Counted from the stretch's first letter, positions 36,561 to 48,170 are shown. The stretch: DNA of 64,000 nucleotides from JACKJK01 sp046159835 (GCF_046159835.1 NZ_JBJXCY010000002.1:1302001-1366000), one strand, 5' to 3'. The notes: generated by a model from the letters alone, not told the origin. Numbers and translations: made by a program.

Positions 36561-36830
36561 ATGTCGATCACGATCGAACGCAAGGCAGAGCTGATCAAGG
36601 AATACGCCATCAAAGACGGCGATACCGGCTCTCCCGAGGTCCAGGTTGCCATCCTGTCTGAACGGATTGCGAACCTCACCGGCCACTTCAAGTCCCATAA
36701 CAAGGACAACCACTCGCGCCGCGGCCTTCTGAAGATGGTCTCGCTGCGCCGCAAGCTTCTCGACTACGTCCGCAAGGACGACGAGGAGCGCTACAAGAGC
36801 CTGATCGGGCGGCTGGGCCTGCGCCGCTAA
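36561..36830 (+). CDS. rpsO: 30S ribosomal protein S15
   Basis: S15 is a primary 16S rRNA binder that also bridges to the 50S subunit. The 89 residues starting MSITIERKAELIKEYA have the S15 signature LTGHFKSHNKDNHSRRGLLKMVSLRRKLLDYV at mid-length, here quoted only in part: HFKSHNKDNHSRRGLL and LVSLRR-like MVSLRRKLL. The ATG at 36561 has AAAGGAAAAG just before it, a strong ribosome site. A 247-base leader separates it from truB and may hold its promoter and an S15 autoregulatory structure, though I could not fold it with certainty. pnp follows, as in most proteobacteria. Confidence 0.97.
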   Translation: MSITIERKAELIKEYAIKDGDTGSPEVQVAILSERIANLTGHFKSHNKDNHSRRGLLKMVSLRRKLLDYVRKDDEERYKSLIGRLGLRR

Positions 36831-36858
36831 GGCGAGCCCCGTCCGGCAGACCATCGCC

Positions 36859-36889
36859 GGCGCGGCGGGGGCCGTATCCCTGCCGCGCC
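36859..36889 (+). promoter_or_regulatory. Long GC-rich stem in the rpsO-pnp intergenic region
   Basis: GGCGCGGC at 36859-36866 pairs with GCCGCGCC at 36882-36889, and an inner GGG/CCC extends it. It starts 29 bases after rpsO and has no T run. In E. coli the pnp leader carries a stem cut by RNase III that controls PNPase synthesis; this one is in the same place. The rest of the 248-base gap 36831-37078 has no other clear feature. Confidence 0.4.
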
Positions 36890-37078
36890 AGATTCCCTAA
36901 GGCGCAGCGAGGCCATGGGGGGATCGCCAGTTGCTTGGGCCGTGCGCGGAATGTTGCCGCGAACCCGCAAAGCCCCTGGCCGTCTTGCCCATGGCTTTCT
37001 GTGCAGCGTCGAAAACGTGTGCCGTGCCGGATGAACCGGCGCGGGGTTCGGCGCAATTCCCAGGAGCTGATAAGCTAG

Positions 37079-39205
<2,127 letters not shown>

Positions 39206-39240
39206 TCGTCCTTCCCTTTCAAAATTTTGTACCAACGCAA

Positions 39241-39270
39241 AAAAGGGCGGCCCGTCGGGGCCGCCCTTTT
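39241..39270. terminator. Bidirectional intrinsic terminator between pnp and cspA
   Basis: A perfect 13-base-pair stem, AAAAGGGCGGCCC / GGGCCGCCCTTTT, with a GTCG loop sits in the 108-base gap between the convergent pnp and cspA genes. The T run on the right serves pnp, and the A run on the left (extended upstream by more A) serves cspA on the other strand. Confidence 0.9.
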
Positions 39271-39313
39271 CCGTTTCACTCCCCCTTCAGGGGAAGTCGA
39301 TGTCGATCGCGCG

Positions 39314-39526
39314 TCAGCCGGTGATCGTCAGGTCGGTCGCCGCCGACTTGCCGGTCTTGGGGTCTTCGCTGATCTCGAAGCTCACCACCTGGCCTTCATC
39401 GAGGCCGGTCAGGCCTGAACGCTGCACTGCGCTGATGTGGACAAATACGTCCTTGCCGCCAGATTCGGGCTGGATGAAGCCATAGCCCTTTTGCGTGTTG
39501 AACCACTTCACGGTTCCGGTAGCCAT
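39314..39526 (-). CDS. cspA: Cold-shock protein (CspA family)
   Basis: A 70-residue single cold-shock domain that binds single-stranded RNA and DNA. It starts MATGTVKWFN at ATG 39526 and has both RNA-binding motifs, KGYGFI (RNP1) and VFVHISA (RNP2), then GLDEGQVVSFEI. AAGGACG lies upstream as ribosome site. The frame is open 11 codons further, but that part is leader. The gap upstream (39527-39745) contains the palindrome GTATCTGGATAC at 39545-39556 close to the ribosome site; no clear promoter hexamers could be fixed. It shares a terminator with pnp. Confidence 0.95.
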   Translation of the reverse strand: MATGTVKWFNTQKGYGFIQPESGGKDVFVHISAVQRSGLTGLDEGQVVSFEISEDPKTGKSAATDLTITG

Positions 39527-39745
39527 CGTAGAGTCGTCCTTTTCGGTATCTGGATACAACTATGCGCCCCGGGCCTGAGGCCAAGAGCGCGGGGGCTTAT
39601 CGAGCATTGGAAGAGGGTCGTCGGCAGTGCACGTTCTGATGCGTGCGGTTAGGCACGTCGTCCGGCCAATTGTCGATGTTCAAAATTCGACAGAGAAATG
39701 TGTCAGAGGCAAGACGAATGATTGGGCACTCTGGTCACAGGTTTG

Positions 39746-42685
39746 TCAGTGCGCTTCGTCCCAGTTTTCCGCCGCGCGCGCGTCCACCTGCAGTGGAACG
39801 GAGAGCTGGATCGCCGGCAGCGAGGCGTTTTCCATGACCTCTCTCACCAGCGCAATCGTGGCGGCGACCTCGTCGTCCGGCACCTCGAAGATCAGTTCAT
39901 CGTGGACCTGGAGCAGCATCCGCGCGGCGAGTTTCGACTCCCGCAGCGCGTCTTCCATGCGCACCATGGCACGCCGGATGATGTCGGCCGCAGACCCCTG
40001 GATCGGGGCATTGATGGCGGCACGTTCCAGAAACGCGCGCTCGGACGGATGCCCCTTGGTGATGTTGGGGTAGTGGCAGCGCCGCCCGAAGATCGTCTCC
40101 ACATAGGCGTGCTCGCGGGCGAAGGCGCGCGTCTCGTCCATGTAGTTCTTGATGCCGGGAAAGCGCTCGAAATAGGCCTTGATGTAGGTCGCGGCCTCAT
40201 CGCGCGGGATGGAAAGCTGGTTGGCGAGACCGAAGGCGGAAATGCCGTAGATGATGCCGAAATTGATCGCCTTGGCGCGCCGCCGCACCATCGGGTCCAT
40301 GCCCTCGATGGGCGTGTCGAAAATCTCCGACGCCGTCATGGCGTGAATGTCGAGCCCGTCCGCAAAGGCCTGCTTCAACTGCGGAATGTCGGCGATATGC
40401 GCCAGCACACGCAATTCGATCTGGCTATAGTCGGCGGAAACCAGCTTGAAGCCCTTTTCCGGCACGAACGCCTTGCGGATGCGCCGGCCCTCCTCGGTGC
40501 GCACGGGAATGTTCTGCAGGTTCGGCTCGGACGAGGACAGCCGCCCGGTGGTGGTCGAGGCCATCGAGTAGGACGTGTGGACGCGCCCCGTCGTGGGGTT
40601 CACGTAGCCCGGCAGCGCGTCGGTATAGGTGCTCTTGAGCTTCTGCAATCCGCGCCAGTCGAGGATACGGCGCGGCAGTTCGTGCCCCTCCGCGGCAAGG
40701 TCCTCCAGCACGCTGGCACCCGTCGTCCAGGCACCGGTCTTGGTCTTCTTCGCGCCGGGCAGGCCCATCTTCCCGAACAGGATCTCCGACAGCTGCTTGG
40801 GCGAGCCAATGGTGAAGGTCTCGCCGGCAAGCTGGAAGATGTCGGCCTCGATGGCACCCATCTTCTGCGCAAATTCCGCCGAAAGCCGAGCCAGCATGGC
40901 CCGGTCCACGTGGACGCCGCGCTCTTCCATGCGCACCAGCACGGGCATCAGCGTTCGCTCCAGCGTCTCGTAGACCGTGGTCTTGCCCTCCGCCACGAGT
41001 CGGGGCTTGAGCACCTGCCACAGGCGCAGCGTCACGTCGGCATCTTCCGCCGCGTAGGCGGTGGCCTGGTCCAGCGGAACCTGGTCGAAGGTCAGCTTCT
41101 TGCGGCCGGTGCCGCAGACCTGCGAATAGGGGATCGGCTTGTGGTTGAGCCACGTCTCCGACAGCGAATCCATGCCGTGCCCGCCGCGCCCGGCGTCCAG
41201 CACGTAGGAGATCAGCATCGTGTCGTCCACGTTCTCGAGCGTGATGCCGTAGCGCCGCAGCACCAGCGCATCGTATTTCAGGTTCTGCCCGATCTTCAGG
41301 ACCCAGGGCGATTCCAGCAGCGGCTTGAGGATCTCGAGCGCCTTGGCCATGGGGATCTGTTTCAGGTCGCCCCCGTCGAAATCGAGCCCGTCGGCTGCAC
41401 GGTGGGCAAGCGGCACGTAACACGCCGCGTTCGGCGCGACCGCCAGCGACACGCCGACGAGGTTCGCCTGCATCGCATCCAGCGAATCCGTCTCCGTGTC
41501 GATGGCGACATGGCCCTGCTCGAAGGCGGCCGCGATCCAGCTTTCCAGTTCGGCGGGTTCATCGACCGTGCCGTATTTCTCCGGCTCGAACTTTGCGTCC
41601 GCCATCGCAGCGGCGCTGGCCTTCGCCATTGCCGCCGGTGTCGCGCCGTTGGCCGCGTCTGCTGAAGCCTCCACGCCGCCGCTCTCGTTCGGCGTCGTGG
41701 CGGCCGCTTCCGGCTCCCAGTGCTGGATGTCGACGCTGCCCGCCTCGATCTCGCCAGCCTCGGCCTCCATCGCCTCGGAAACGCGGCGCACGATTGTGGT
41801 GAATTCCATCGCTTTCAGGAACGCGATGAGGCGTGGTGCATCCGGTTCGCGCAGCGAGAACTCGGTCACCGGAACCTCGACAGGCACGTCCACCTTCAGC
41901 TCCGCCAGCCTGCGGGAAATGCGCGCCTGCTCGGCGAACTCGATCAGGTTCTGCCGTCGCTTGGGCTGCTTGATCTCCTCGGCACGCGCAAGCAGCGTCT
42001 CAAGATCCCCGTATTCGCCGATGAGCTGGGCGGCGGTCTTCACACCAATGCCCGGGACGCCGGGAATGTTGTCGGTGGAATCGCCCGCCAGCGCCTGCAC
42101 GTCGACTACCTTTTCCGGCGGCACGCCGAACTTCTCGTGCACCTCGTCGAGCGCGATGCGCTTGTCCTTCATCGTGTCGAACATGATGATCTTGTCGCTG
42201 ACAAGCTGCATCAGGTCCTTGTCGGACGCGACGATGGTGACCTTGGCCCCCTTGGCCTCCGCCTGCCGCGCATAGGTTGCGATCAGGTCGTCGGCCTCGA
42301 AGCCTTCCTGCTCGACGCAGGGCACGTTGAAGGCGTCCACCGCCTGCCGGATCAGCCCGAATTGCGGGCGCAGGTCTTCCGGCGGCTCGGGCCTGTGGGC
42401 CTTGTAGTCGGCATAGAACTCGTTGCGGAAGCTCTTGGAGGAATAGTCGAAGATCACCGCCAGGTGCGTCGGGTCGATGTCGTCCACCGAGTCCCGGATC
42501 AGCCGCCACATCATGTTGCAGAACCCCGCGACCGCGCCAACCGGCAGCCCGTCGGACTTGCGCGTCAGGGGCGGCAGCGCGTGGTAGGCGCGAAAGATGT
42601 AGGACGACCCGTCGACGAGGACGAGCTCGTCGCCCTCTTTCAGGTCGGGCGCGATGAATGCGGGGGAGGAATCGGCGTTTGTCAT
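39746..42685 (-). CDS. polA: DNA polymerase I
   Basis: Pol I fills gaps and removes RNA primers. All three domains are present in 979 residues: the 5'-nuclease (1-300, LVLVDGSSYIFRAYHALPPL at the start), the 3'-5' proofreading domain (VAIDTETDSLDAMQANLVG keeps the D-x-E pair, so editing is probably active), and the polymerase with motif A DYSQIELRVLAHIA (about 748), motif B RRRAKAINFGIIYG (about 797) and motif C QVHDELIFEV (about 925). Between nuclease and proofreading domains lies an Ala/Glu-rich linker, which explains the extra length over E. coli (928). It lies downstream of an acyltransferase gene on the same strand. Confidence 0.97.
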   Translation of the reverse strand: MTNADSSPAFIAPDLKEGDELVLVDGSSYIFRAYHALPPLTRKSDGLPVGAVAGFCNMMWRLIRDSVDDIDPTHLAVIFDYSSKSFRNEFYADYKAHRPEPPEDLRPQFGLIRQAVDAFNVPCVEQEGFEADDLIATYARQAEAKGAKVTIVASDKDLMQLVSDKIIMFDTMKDKRIALDEVHEKFGVPPEKVVDVQALAGDSTDNIPGVPGIGVKTAAQLIGEYGDLETLLARAEEIKQPKRRQNLIEFAEQARISRRLAELKVDVPVEVPVTEFSLREPDAPRLIAFLKAMEFTTIVRRVSEAMEAEAGEIEAGSVDIQHWEPEAAATTPNESGGVEASADAANGATPAAMAKASAAAMADAKFEPEKYGTVDEPAELESWIAAAFEQGHVAIDTETDSLDAMQANLVGVSLAVAPNAACYVPLAHRAADGLDFDGGDLKQIPMAKALEILKPLLESPWVLKIGQNLKYDALVLRRYGITLENVDDTMLISYVLDAGRGGHGMDSLSETWLNHKPIPYSQVCGTGRKKLTFDQVPLDQATAYAAEDADVTLRLWQVLKPRLVAEGKTTVYETLERTLMPVLVRMEERGVHVDRAMLARLSAEFAQKMGAIEADIFQLAGETFTIGSPKQLSEILFGKMGLPGAKKTKTGAWTTGASVLEDLAAEGHELPRRILDWRGLQKLKSTYTDALPGYVNPTTGRVHTSYSMASTTTGRLSSSEPNLQNIPVRTEEGRRIRKAFVPEKGFKLVSADYSQIELRVLAHIADIPQLKQAFADGLDIHAMTASEIFDTPIEGMDPMVRRRAKAINFGIIYGISAFGLANQLSIPRDEAATYIKAYFERFPGIKNYMDETRAFAREHAYVETIFGRRCHYPNITKGHPSERAFLERAAINAPIQGSAADIIRRAMVRMEDALRESKLAARMLLQVHDELIFEVPDDEVAATIALVREVMENASLPAIQLSVPLQVDARAAENWDEAH

Positions 42686-42754
42686 GGCGCGACTATGCCG
42701 CGCGATTGTGTCCTTGGCGACCCGCTTCCCGGCACATCAGCCAACCGCCGTGCA

Positions 42755-43831
42755 TTATTCTGCAGGCGTCAGTCCGGCAGCGCCCGGCGGCGGCACCTTG
42801 GCGCGCGCCGCCGGCACGATCCGCGCCCAGGCGGGCCGCTCGAACAGGAAGGAAAGTGGCGTGTCCTTCACGATCGCCAGTGCCGCAAGCGGCAGCAGGC
42901 AACCGGCCAGCGTCACCAGTGCCGAGACCGTGCCGACGTCCGGAATCACTCCGGTCTTCAGCAGCATGGAGCGCGCAACGGCCATCGGCAGGAAAAACGC
43001 GAGATAGATCGCGATGGAGCGCGCCCCGGCATAGGCCAGCGCGCGGCCCGGTAAGGTCTGCGCGATCATCGAGGCAAGCACCGTGATCGCGATGGCCCCG
43101 GCAAACCCAAGCGCGAGACCAATCCCCGGCCACGTCGAGACGCCGCCATACACGGCCGCACCGTTGATGAGCGCCCAGGCCACCAGCCCGGCAACGCCGA
43201 GCATGGGCCGCTCTCCCGCGCCACCGGCAAATGCGAAGATGTGACGCGCCAGCACGTAGCCCACGTAAAAATAGACGAAGCGCGCCGCGAACTCGTCGAC
43301 GACGATCCAGCCGGTCTCGATCGGTGCCATTTCGAGCGCTGCTGCCGCAGCGAACACGACCAACGGCGGCACGGCGCGCAGCGCCCGCGTCACCACGAAG
43401 AAGATCGCCAGCAGGTAGATGAACCAGAGGATGCCGAAGGGCTGAACCATGGCCTGCAGGTACCCGAGCGCAAGTGCGCCCAGGTCGCCGTCATAGAGCG
43501 TAAAGACCTTGAACCCCATCTGGATCGCGGTCCACAGCAGGTAGAAATAGACGAAATGCAAAACCTTGCGGTCGAAATATAGCCGCCAGGGCGCGTCGAT
43601 CCGCGCGGCGAGGAAAAGCGCCGAGACGAGGAAGAAGTCCGGCATGCGGAAAGGCTGCGCGAAGGCGACGACCTCGCCGAGCCAGCCGGTCTGACCGCTC
43701 AAGGCCTCCACGCCCAGCGTCGAGTGCATCATCACCACCAGCGCAATGCAGATGCCCTTGGCTGTGTCGACCCACGGCACGCGCGTATCGGTCGCGCCGC
43801 CCATACCGCTGATGCCGTCGTTCGCTGTCAT
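42755..43831 (-). CDS. Acyltransferase-3 family membrane protein
   Basis: The 358-residue protein has about ten hydrophobic segments and begins, after 19 residues, with VPWVDTAKGICIALVVMMHST, the typical first helix of Acyl_transf_3 proteins with a catalytic-type His (MMHS). FRMPDFFLVSALFLAARID follows the family pattern F-x-x-P-x-F-F-x-x-S-G. Members O-acylate polysaccharides, peptidoglycan or small molecules. No polysaccharide gene is adjacent, so the substrate is unknown. The start ATG 43831 is supported by the domain N-terminus. The promoter probably lies in the gap to the right (TTGAAA on the minus strand near 43890). Confidence 0.82.
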   Translation of the reverse strand: MTANDGISGMGGATDTRVPWVDTAKGICIALVVMMHSTLGVEALSGQTGWLGEVVAFAQPFRMPDFFLVSALFLAARIDAPWRLYFDRKVLHFVYFYLLWTAIQMGFKVFTLYDGDLGALALGYLQAMVQPFGILWFIYLLAIFFVVTRALRAVPPLVVFAAAAALEMAPIETGWIVVDEFAARFVYFYVGYVLARHIFAFAGGAGERPMLGVAGLVAWALINGAAVYGGVSTWPGIGLALGFAGAIAITVLASMIAQTLPGRALAYAGARSIAIYLAFFLPMAVARSMLLKTGVIPDVGTVSALVTLAGCLLPLAALAIVKDTPLSFLFERPAWARIVPAARAKVPPPGAAGLTPAE

Positions 43832-43944
43832 GTTCGGTTCCGCGCGGCGGGGACATCCCGCCAGCCGCTAAACTTGTAGCGAAAATCCCTTTCAATCCGC
43901 TTTCACCCGATAGCGGCAATTGTGGGTAGCCAGGTAAGGATTGG

Positions 43945-43959
43945 TTAACCAAGTTTTAG
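43945..43959. promoter_or_regulatory. CtrA-like motif
   Basis: TTAA-CCAAGTT-TTAG differs from the CtrA consensus TTAA-N7-TTAA by one base. It lies 114 bases upstream of the minus-strand acyltransferase start, in the AT-rich part of the gap. CtrA sites are common before cell-cycle and envelope genes in alphaproteobacteria. A single imperfect match is weak evidence. Confidence 0.3.
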
Positions 43960-44175
43960 CTTTTGGCTTTGCGGCCCTGAACACCACAACACCGTGTGCA
44001 GCGGTCCGGCGCGAGGGCGCGTGCTGGGAGCCTCGCGGAGTGACCGGCCACTGCGGTTGTCTTGGTCAAACCGCACACGTTGGGAACGTTTGTGGCCAGC
44101 GTGCTCTCCGTCCAACAGCACGGGCAGGGTCAAGCGGTCCGGGAAATCACAGGGCAGCCTGTCATTGATCCGAGA

Positions 44176-44203
44176 TTGCCCGCGCGCGCCGGTTCGGCTA
44201 GTG
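44176..44203 (+). promoter_or_regulatory. Probable promoter of tRNA-Arg
   Basis: TTGCCC at 44176-44181 and CTAGTG at 44198-44203 are spaced by 16 bases and would start transcription about 40 bases before the tRNA. The -10 is poor in the usual sense but stands in the right place. Confidence 0.35.
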
Positions 44204-44246
44204 TCCGCCGCGCGCCGGCAGCCAATGCATTGCGCGCCGAATTGGC

Positions 44247-44328
<82 letters not shown>

Positions 44329-44366
44329 TTCACCTCAATCAGTTCAGCAGAAATGAGATGCCGCTC

Positions 44367-44393
44367 GAGCCAGACTGGCGGTCGGGCTCTTTT
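44367..44393 (+). terminator. Terminator after tRNA-Arg
   Basis: GAGCC (44367-44371) pairs with GGCTC (44385-44389); inside it, GAC/GTC continues the stem after one A-G mismatch, with a TGGCG loop. TTTT follows at 44390-44393. It lies 38 bases after the tRNA. Confidence 0.55.
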
Positions 44394-44503
44394 GGGTTCT
44401 TCCGACATTTCAGCCCGAACCCGCAGCCGTCACCGGTCATCGAGATGGCCGATAACATCTCTGTGAGCAGCTGCCGGCTTGGTGTCTCCTCGCACGAATC
44501 AAA

Positions 44504-44531
44504 TTGAACAGGGATTTGAAATCGATAGGCT
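44504..44531 (+). promoter_or_regulatory. Candidate promoter of the peptide ABC transporter operon
   Basis: TTGAAC at 44504-44509 and TAGGCT at 44526-44531 are spaced by 16 bases, about 50 bases before the substrate-binding protein start. The -35 is good, the -10 moderate. Confidence 0.4.
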
Positions 44532-44579
44532 AGCGGGATGGATGACCCGCCCTGGGCGGATAAAGAGAGGGAGACTCAC

Positions 44580-46157
44580 ATGAAAACGACTGCTGCTTTT
44601 GCGGCCGCCATTCTGGTGACAACCGCGCTCTCGGCCTCGGCCGAAACGCTGCGCTGGGCTCGGGCCGGCGATTCCCTGACGCTCGATCCCCATGCCCAGA
44701 ACGAGGGTCCGACGCACACCCTTGCGCACCAGATCTACGAGCCGCTGATCATCCGCGACATGACGGGTGCCTTCCAGGCCGCCCTCGCCACAGACTGGGC
44801 ACCCAAGGAAGGCGATCCCACCGTGTGGGTCTTCAACCTGCGCCAAGGCGTGAAATACCACGACGGTGCCGACTTCACCGCCGAGGACGTGGTCTTCTCG
44901 ATCAACCGTGCGAAGTCGGAAGATTCCGACATGAAAGAATTGCTCACCTCCATCGTCGAGGTGCGCGCCGTCGACGACCACACGGTCGAGTTCGTGACCG
45001 ATGGCCCGAACCCGATCCTGCCGTCGAACCTCACCAACCTGTTCATGATGGACAAAGGCTGGGCCGAGGCCAACGACGCGGTCAAGGTACAGGACATCGA
45101 AGGCGGCGAGACGACCTTCGCAACGACCAATACCAACGGCACCGGCGCCTACAAGCTGGTCAGCCGCGAGCCCGACGTGAAGACGGTGCTCACTGCGAAT
45201 GAAGACTACTGGGGCAAGGGCGAGTTTCCGCTCGACGTGACCGAGATCGTCTACACCCCGATCCAGAATGCTGCGACCCGCGTTGCCGCGCTGCTGTCCG
45301 GCGAGGTCGACTTCATCCAGGACGTGCCGGTGCAGGACCTCGACCGCGTGGCCAATACCGACGGGCTGGTGGTCAAGACCGCACCGCAGAACCGCGTGAT
45401 CTTCTTAGGCATGAACATGGGTGCCGACGACATCGCCAATGACAGCGTCGAGGGTGCCAACCCGCTCGCCGATGCGCGCGTGCGCAAGGCAATGTCGATG
45501 GCGATCAACCGCGATGCCATCAAGCAGGTCGTGATGCGCGGCCAGTCCCAGCCCGCCGGCATGATCGCGCCGCCCTTCGTCAACGGCTGGACGGAAGAAA
45601 TGGACAGCTCGTCGGCGACCGATGTCGAGGGCGCAAAGGCGCTGATGGCCGAAGCCGGCTACGGCGACGGGTTCTCGATCCAGCTCGACTGCCCGAACGA
45701 TCGCTACATCAACGACGAGGCCATCTGCCAGGCCGCCGTCGGCATGCTGGCGCAGATCGGCGTGACCGTGAACCTCGACGCCAAGCCCAAGGCACAGCAC
45801 TTCCCGCTCATCACCAATGGCGAGACGGACTTCTACATGCTGGGCTGGGGCGTGCCGACCTACGATTCCGAGTACATCTTCAACTTCCTCGTCCATACCC
45901 GTGGCGATGAACGCGGCAGCTGGAACGGCACCGGGTTTTCCAATCCCGACCTTGACGCGAAGATCGTGAGCCTCGCATCCGAGACCGATCTGGACGCCCG
46001 CAATGCGGCCATTGGCGAGATCTGGCAGGTGGTACAGGACGAGCAGCTCTATATCCCGATCCACCACCAGGTGCTGAACTGGGGCATGACCGACAATGTG
46101 GGTATCGAGGTCAGCCCGGAAGACGATCCGAAGGTTAAGTTCTTCACCATGAACTGA
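44580..46157 (+). CDS. Peptide-type ABC transporter substrate-binding protein (SBP_bac_5)
   Basis: This periplasmic protein delivers ligand to the permease encoded just downstream. The ATG at 44580, with GAGAGGGAG before it, starts a Sec signal peptide (MKTTAAFAAAILVTTALSASA, cleavage about residue 21). The mature part follows the family 5 pattern: LDPHAQNEGPTHTLAHQIYEPL, VWVFNLRQGVKYHDGADFTAEDVVFSI (DppA/OppA signature) and a C-terminal lobe with FLVHTRGDERGSWNGTGFSNPDLD. Ligands of this family include di- and oligopeptides, nickel, opines and sugars; the sequence does not tell which. It is 525 residues. Four transporter genes follow in operon order. Confidence 0.93.
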   Translation: MKTTAAFAAAILVTTALSASAETLRWARAGDSLTLDPHAQNEGPTHTLAHQIYEPLIIRDMTGAFQAALATDWAPKEGDPTVWVFNLRQGVKYHDGADFTAEDVVFSINRAKSEDSDMKELLTSIVEVRAVDDHTVEFVTDGPNPILPSNLTNLFMMDKGWAEANDAVKVQDIEGGETTFATTNTNGTGAYKLVSREPDVKTVLTANEDYWGKGEFPLDVTEIVYTPIQNAATRVAALLSGEVDFIQDVPVQDLDRVANTDGLVVKTAPQNRVIFLGMNMGADDIANDSVEGANPLADARVRKAMSMAINRDAIKQVVMRGQSQPAGMIAPPFVNGWTEEMDSSSATDVEGAKALMAEAGYGDGFSIQLDCPNDRYINDEAICQAAVGMLAQIGVTVNLDAKPKAQHFPLITNGETDFYMLGWGVPTYDSEYIFNFLVHTRGDERGSWNGTGFSNPDLDAKIVSLASETDLDARNAAIGEIWQVVQDEQLYIPIHHQVLNWGMTDNVGIEVSPEDDPKVKFFTMN

Positions 46158-46242
46158 GGTGGATGACGGGCAAGCGCGTCCGTCGCCATAGCGCCGCGCA
46201 CCCACGAAAGGTGTGCGGCGCCCACTTCCTTCGGAACCCGCC

Positions 46243-47229
46243 ATGCTCGCATACGTCATACGTCGCGTTGCACAGTCGGTGCTGGTGCTGCTGGTCGTCG
46301 GCCTCGTCGCGTTCTCGATGTTCAGCTTCGTGGGCGACCCGGTCGACAACATGCTTGGCCAGGAACGTACTCAGGCCGATATCGAGCGGCTGCGCGTGAC
46401 GCTCGGCCTCGACAAGCCGTTTCCCGTCCAGTACTGGCGGTTTATGGAACAGGCCGCGCAAGGCAATTTCGGCCTGAGCTACCGGCAGGGCCGCCCGGTC
46501 TCGGAAATTCTGCTGGAACGGCTCCCTGCCACGCTGGAACTGGCCTTCGTTTCGGGCCTGCTGGCGCTTGTCGGGGGTATCGCGCTTGGCATCTTCACCG
46601 CCATTCGCAAGCGCGGCGCGGCGGCCCAAGTCATCATGACGCTGTCTCTGGTGGGTGTTTCCCTGCCGACCTTCCTGATCGGCATTTTGTTGATCTACGT
46701 GTTCTCTGTGGAACTGGGCTGGCTGCCGTCCTTCGGGCGCGGACAGGTGAAACGGCTCGGTGACTGGTGGACGACCGGCTTTCTCAGCCAGTCCGGTCTG
46801 AAGGCGCTGATCCTGCCTGCAATCACGCTCGGCCTCTACCAGATGACACTGATCATGCGGCTGGTGCGCACCGAGATGCTCGAGGTGCTGCGCACCGAAT
46901 ACATCCGGTTTGCGCGGGCGCGCGGCCTGCGCGAGCGGGCCGTCAATTTCCGCCATGCGCTGAAGAACACGCTCGTTCCGGTCATCACCATCACCGGCCT
47001 GCAACTGGGGTCGATCATCGCCTTCGCGATCATCACCGAGACCGTGTTCCAGTGGCCCGGCCTGGGGCTGATGTTCATCAACGCGATCCAGTTCGTCGAC
47101 ATCCCCGTCATGGCCGCCTACCTCATGCTGATCTCGGTGATGTTCGTGGGAATCAACCTCATCGTCGACATGCTGTATTTCGCAATCGATCCGCGCCTGC
47201 GGGTTGATCGAAGCGGCGGGAGGGCGTGA
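46243..47229 (+). CDS. Peptide-type ABC transporter permease (DppB-like)
   Basis: This is the first inner-membrane subunit of the importer. The 328-residue protein starts MLAYVIRRVAQSVLVLLVVGLVAF at ATG 46243, the usual DppB N-terminus; a GTG at 46213 is also in frame. It has six predicted helices and the EAA loop that contacts the ATPases in EYIRFARARGLRERAV, and an extended first periplasmic loop. The C-terminal helix and YFAIDPRLR end are typical. It overlaps the next permease gene (TGATG). Confidence 0.93.
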   Translation: MLAYVIRRVAQSVLVLLVVGLVAFSMFSFVGDPVDNMLGQERTQADIERLRVTLGLDKPFPVQYWRFMEQAAQGNFGLSYRQGRPVSEILLERLPATLELAFVSGLLALVGGIALGIFTAIRKRGAAAQVIMTLSLVGVSLPTFLIGILLIYVFSVELGWLPSFGRGQVKRLGDWWTTGFLSQSGLKALILPAITLGLYQMTLIMRLVRTEMLEVLRTEYIRFARARGLRERAVNFRHALKNTLVPVITITGLQLGSIIAFAIITETVFQWPGLGLMFINAIQFVDIPVMAAYLMLISVMFVGINLIVDMLYFAIDPRLRVDRSGGRA

Positions 47230-48170
47230 TGAGCGTTCATGCCGACACGCCGCCGCCCGGTCGCCTGCGCCGGGCTTGGGACAGCGATTTCCTCTACTCG
47301 TTTCGCCGCGCGCCGGTGGCGGTCTTTTCGGCCGTGGTCGTGCTGATCCTGATGCTCGCGGCGCTGCTTGCGCCGTGGATCGCCCCGCACAATCCCTTCG
47401 ATCCGGCGACGCTGGACCTGATGAACGGCTTCACACCGCCCGGCGCACCCAACGCCTTCACGGGCGAGACGTTCTGGCTCGGCACAGACGATCAGGGCCG
47501 CGACGTGTTCTCCACGATCCTGTTCGGGATGCGTATCTCGCTCTTTGTCGGGTTCTCGGCGGTTCTGCTCGCCATGATTCTCGGCGTGCTGCTCGGCCTG
47601 TTGGCCGGCTATCTCGGTGGCTGGACCGAGACAATCATCATGCGCATCGCCGACATTCAGCTCACCTTTCCCGCGATCCTCGTGGCCATGCTGATCTTCG
47701 GCATCGCCAAGGGCATCACGCCGCCGGAATACAGGGACCAGATGGCGATCTGGGTGCTGATCCTTGCGATCGGCCTCAGCGACTGGGTGCAGTTTGCGCG
47801 GGTGGTGCGCGGGGCAACGCTGGTGGAGAAGAACAAGGAATACGTGCAGGCGGCGCGGCTGGTCGGGCGTTCGCCCCTTGCCATCATGTTGCGCCACATC
47901 CTGCCCAACGTGCTGAACCCGGTGCTGGTGATCGCCACCATCAGCCTTGCGCTTGCGATCATCGCGGAGGCGACACTGTCGTTCCTGGGTGTGGGTGCGC
48001 CGCCGACCAAGCCCTCGCTGGGAACGCTGATCCGGATCGGGCAGGAGTTCATGTTCTCGGGCGAATGGTGGATCCTGTTCTTCCCCGCCGCCACGCTGCT
48101 TGCGCTTGCCTTGTCGATCAACCTGCTCGGCGACTGGCTGCGCGATGCCCTGAACCCGAGGCTGCGATGA
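47229..48170 (+). CDS. Peptide-type ABC transporter permease (DppC-like)
   Basis: The second membrane subunit, 313 residues from ATG 47229, which overlaps the previous stop by one base (a GTG one codon earlier is possible). It has the DppC N-terminal cytoplasmic region and first helix (FRRAPVAVFSAVVVLILMLAALLAPW), the block FWLGTDDQGRDVFSTILFGMRISL that marks this family, and the EAA loop KEYVQAARLVGRSPLAIMLRHILPN. Its stop overlaps the ATPase start (ATGA). Together with DppB-like, it forms the translocation pore. Confidence 0.93.
   Translation: MSVHADTPPPGRLRRAWDSDFLYSFRRAPVAVFSAVVVLILMLAALLAPWIAPHNPFDPATLDLMNGFTPPGAPNAFTGETFWLGTDDQGRDVFSTILFGMRISLFVGFSAVLLAMILGVLLGLLAGYLGGWTETIIMRIADIQLTFPAILVAMLIFGIAKGITPPEYRDQMAIWVLILAIGLSDWVQFARVVRGATLVEKNKEYVQAARLVGRSPLAIMLRHILPNVLNPVLVIATISLALAIIAEATLSFLGVGAPPTKPSLGTLIRIGQEFMFSGEWWILFFPAATLLALALSINLLGDWLRDALNPRLR

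Noticed and set aside
43941..44168. 75-codon plus-strand frame in the gap before the tRNA
   Set aside because: It has no ribosome site, no domain and no neighbour relation; it overlaps likely promoter elements.
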